This document shows positions 62,750-64,000 of a stretch of DNA of 64,000 nt, in pieces (position 1 is the stretch's first letter; the number at the start of each line of letters is the position of its first letter). Source of the stretch: Phascolarctobacterium sp. (GTDB taxonomy: Bacteria > Bacillota > Negativicutes > Acidaminococcales > Acidaminococcaceae); contig JAUNIS010000005.1 of NCBI GenBank assembly GCA_030523325.1, positions 1-64,000 on the forward strand, read 5' to 3'. The notes under the pieces are model-generated. The model had not been told where the DNA came from. It saw only the letters and a list, made by a program, of their open reading frames with translations, and did no database searches. The translations under genes and the position numbers were made by a program.

Positions 62750-63507
62750 TGCAATACGATGCCCTAATCGCTGGAGGCGGACACGCACCCTGGCTTAAAG
62801 AATACGCAGGTACTGATATTAGACTCCTAGCTAAGATCAAAGGAAGACGCTTTGTCGACTATATCATTGAAGCCTTAAAGGCAAGCGGTTACATTAACAA
62901 GATTTGTATTTGTGTTCCTGCTGAAGCCGTCGAAGAGCTTGCCAAAACTACTCCCAATTATTGTGAGGTTAGAGAAGCCGGCAAAGGACTTCCTCATACT
63001 TGCTTGGTGGGCAGTGAAAATATTGGCAAGGAAAATCCTCAAGTACTCGTCGTATGTGATGATATTCCTATGCTCACCGGCGAGGCTGTTGCCGATTTCC
63101 TTAAGCAATGTGCAGCCTTTCCCCACGGCGAATTAATATATCCCATAAATAAACAAGAGGTCTGCCTAAAAAAATTTCCCGACGCAACACGCACCTACGG
63201 TAAATCTAGCCACGGTTCTTATACTGGCGGCAATATGATGCTTGTTGATAAAAGAGTCATGCCACGCGGACAAGTTAAAGCTAACGAAATTTTCGCAAGA
63301 AGAAAAAATCCCTTCAGCCTTGCCTCTTGGCTTGGCTGGAGCTTCATTTTTAAGCTTGTTATGCATAAGCTTTCCGTTGCCGATGTTGAAAAGCGTGTGA
63401 CAGAGCTTATGGAAATGGAGTCTCATGCAATTTTCTCCGATTATCCTGAAATCGGTATGGATGTCGACAAGCCAGCAGATTTTGCGCTTGCCGAAAAATA
63501 TTTATAA
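62749..63507 (+). CDS. MobA-like nucleotidyltransferase-fold protein
   Basis: The 252-residue product has an N-terminal glycosyltransferase A/NTP-transferase fold: ALIAGGGHAPWL in place of the usual LAGG loop, a KIKGRRFVDYIIEALKASG segment, and VVCDDIPMLTG, the metal-binding DxP motif. Related enzymes transfer CMP, GMP or UMP to a phosphorylated acceptor. The C-terminal half is unusual, with long hydrophobic helix (SWLGWSFIFKLV). It overlaps the GntR stop codon by one base (ATGA). Substrate unknown; the glmU neighbour suggests envelope sugar chemistry. Confidence 0.83.
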   Translation: MQYDALIAGGGHAPWLKEYAGTDIRLLAKIKGRRFVDYIIEALKASGYINKICICVPAEAVEELAKTTPNYCEVREAGKGLPHTCLVGSENIGKENPQVLVVCDDIPMLTGEAVADFLKQCAAFPHGELIYPINKQEVCLKKFPDATRTYGKSSHGSYTGGNMMLVDKRVMPRGQVKANEIFARRKNPFSLASWLGWSFIFKLVMHKLSVADVEKRVTELMEMESHAIFSDYPEIGMDVDKPADFALAEKYL

Positions 63508-63526
63508 TTCAGTGAGGTAATTTTTT

Positions 63527-64000
63527 ATGTCTAGTTTAGTTGCTATTATTTTAGCTGCTGGCAAAGGAACTCGTATGCGCAGCAAATTACCTAAAGTTTT
63601 GCACAAGGTTGGCGGCAAAGCTATGCTCCAACATGTTATCGATGCATCTACTGCAGCTGGTGCGAATGAAAAAGTTGTCATCATCGGTCATGGAGCTGAG
63701 CTTGTAGAAGAAATGGTTGCGGGTCAAGCAAAGACAGCTTTGCAGGCTGAGCAGCTCGGTACTGGCCATGCAGTTTTGCAAACGAAAGAAGCTTTAAAAA
63801 ATTTTGTTGGCACTGCCATGATTTTATGCGGTGACACGCCTCTCTTAGACGGTGAGGAATTGAAAAAATTTTACGAAGCTCACAAGGCTTCTGGTGCAGC
63901 TGCAACTGTTATGACTGCCATCATGGATAATCCCACCGGTTATGGTCGTATTATCCGCGATGCTGTTGGCGATGTTTTTGGTATTGTAGAACAAAAAGAT
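63527..64000 (+). CDS. glmU: GlmU, N-terminal part (runs off the window)
   Basis: Bifunctional N-acetylglucosamine-1-phosphate uridyltransferase/glucosamine-1-phosphate acetyltransferase, cut at the right edge after 158 codons. The start ATG at 63527 follows GTGAGG. The uridyltransferase loop LAAGKGTRM (9-17) with SKLPKVLHKVGGKAM, the AEQLGTGHAV segment and the GDTPLL metal site are present. The acetyltransferase half is beyond the window. Last visible gene of the ispE operon. Confidence 0.95.
   Translation, partial: MSSLVAIILAAGKGTRMRSKLPKVLHKVGGKAMLQHVIDASTAAGANEKVVIIGHGAELVEEMVAGQAKTALQAEQLGTGHAVLQTKEALKNFVGTAMILCGDTPLLDGEELKKFYEAHKASGAAATVMTAIMDNPTGYGRIIRDAVGDVFGIVEQKD

Overview
The window reads as an AT-rich chromosome segment of an anaerobic, diderm Firmicute (class Negativicutes), most likely an Acidaminococcaceae member close to Phascolarctobacterium. 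Three things support this. Firmicutes-style gene orders are present (tig-clpP-clpX-lon-engB; fakA and fakB with a Fur-type regulator, then walJ-htrA-rlmH; ispE to glmU). A TonB-dependent receptor implies an outer membrane. A succinate/propionate operon has a methylmalonyl-CoA mutase split into separate catalytic and cobalamin-binding genes. The genus is an inference; no 16S rRNA or other definitive marker lies here.

Layout. 0-2.2 kb: a two-gene SUF Fe-S assembly pair whose SufC ATPase carries unusual cysteine clusters. 2.2-2.6 kb: a short transcription unit of three tiny ORFs with its own promoter, palindromic operator-like site and terminator. 2.6-10.2 kb (minus): AbrB-type membrane protein, engB, lon, clpX, clpP, tig and a tRNA-Gly. 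10.3-12.8 kb (minus): two unrecognised proteins and an alanine/glycine:Na+ symporter under a tandem glycine riboswitch. 13.1-16 kb (minus): a DhaL-DhaK-LsrF-like aldolase operon ending in a VOC-like protein. 16-26.6 kb: repair and housekeeping genes (tag, HD hydrolase, PP-loop ATPase), a fumarase-superfamily lyase with LysR, bioB with a BirA operator, a DUF1638-like protein, an EamA/ArsC-like/peptidase operon and another LysR.

27-34 kb (plus) is the metabolic core: CoA-transferase, mutase large subunit, an MmgE/PrpD protein, mutase B12 subunit, biotin-dependent carboxyltransferase (TTG start) and a hotdog thioesterase. Together they can activate succinate, isomerise succinyl-CoA to methylmalonyl-CoA and decarboxylate it to propionyl-CoA. 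Epimerase, biotin carrier and Na+ pump subunits are not in the window; bioB nearby would supply the cofactor.

34-44.7 kb holds accessory genes: a DMT transporter, flavodoxin, LysR, a secreted alpha/beta hydrolase and endonuclease IV. Next comes a 3.9-kb TonB receptor/substrate-binding lipoprotein/LysR cassette bounded by a perfect 125-bp direct repeat, and then a dicarboxylate/amino-acid symporter. 45-48.2 kb (plus): an unfamiliar four-gene operon (MetA-like acyltransferase, cyclase-family hydrolase, aminotransferase, cupin). 48.3-59.3 kb (minus): an OYE-type flavoenzyme, rlmH-htrA-walJ-fur-fakA-fakB, and a TAXI-TRAP transporter. 59.6 kb to the end (plus): a single-subunit [FeFe] hydrogenase, ispE, a GntR regulator, a nucleotidyltransferase and the start of glmU, cut by the window edge.

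No rRNA, CRISPR array, transposase, integrase or phage gene was seen. Most gene calls rest on recognised motifs and family resemblance read by eye; coordinates of starts were adjusted to the best ribosome binding site.
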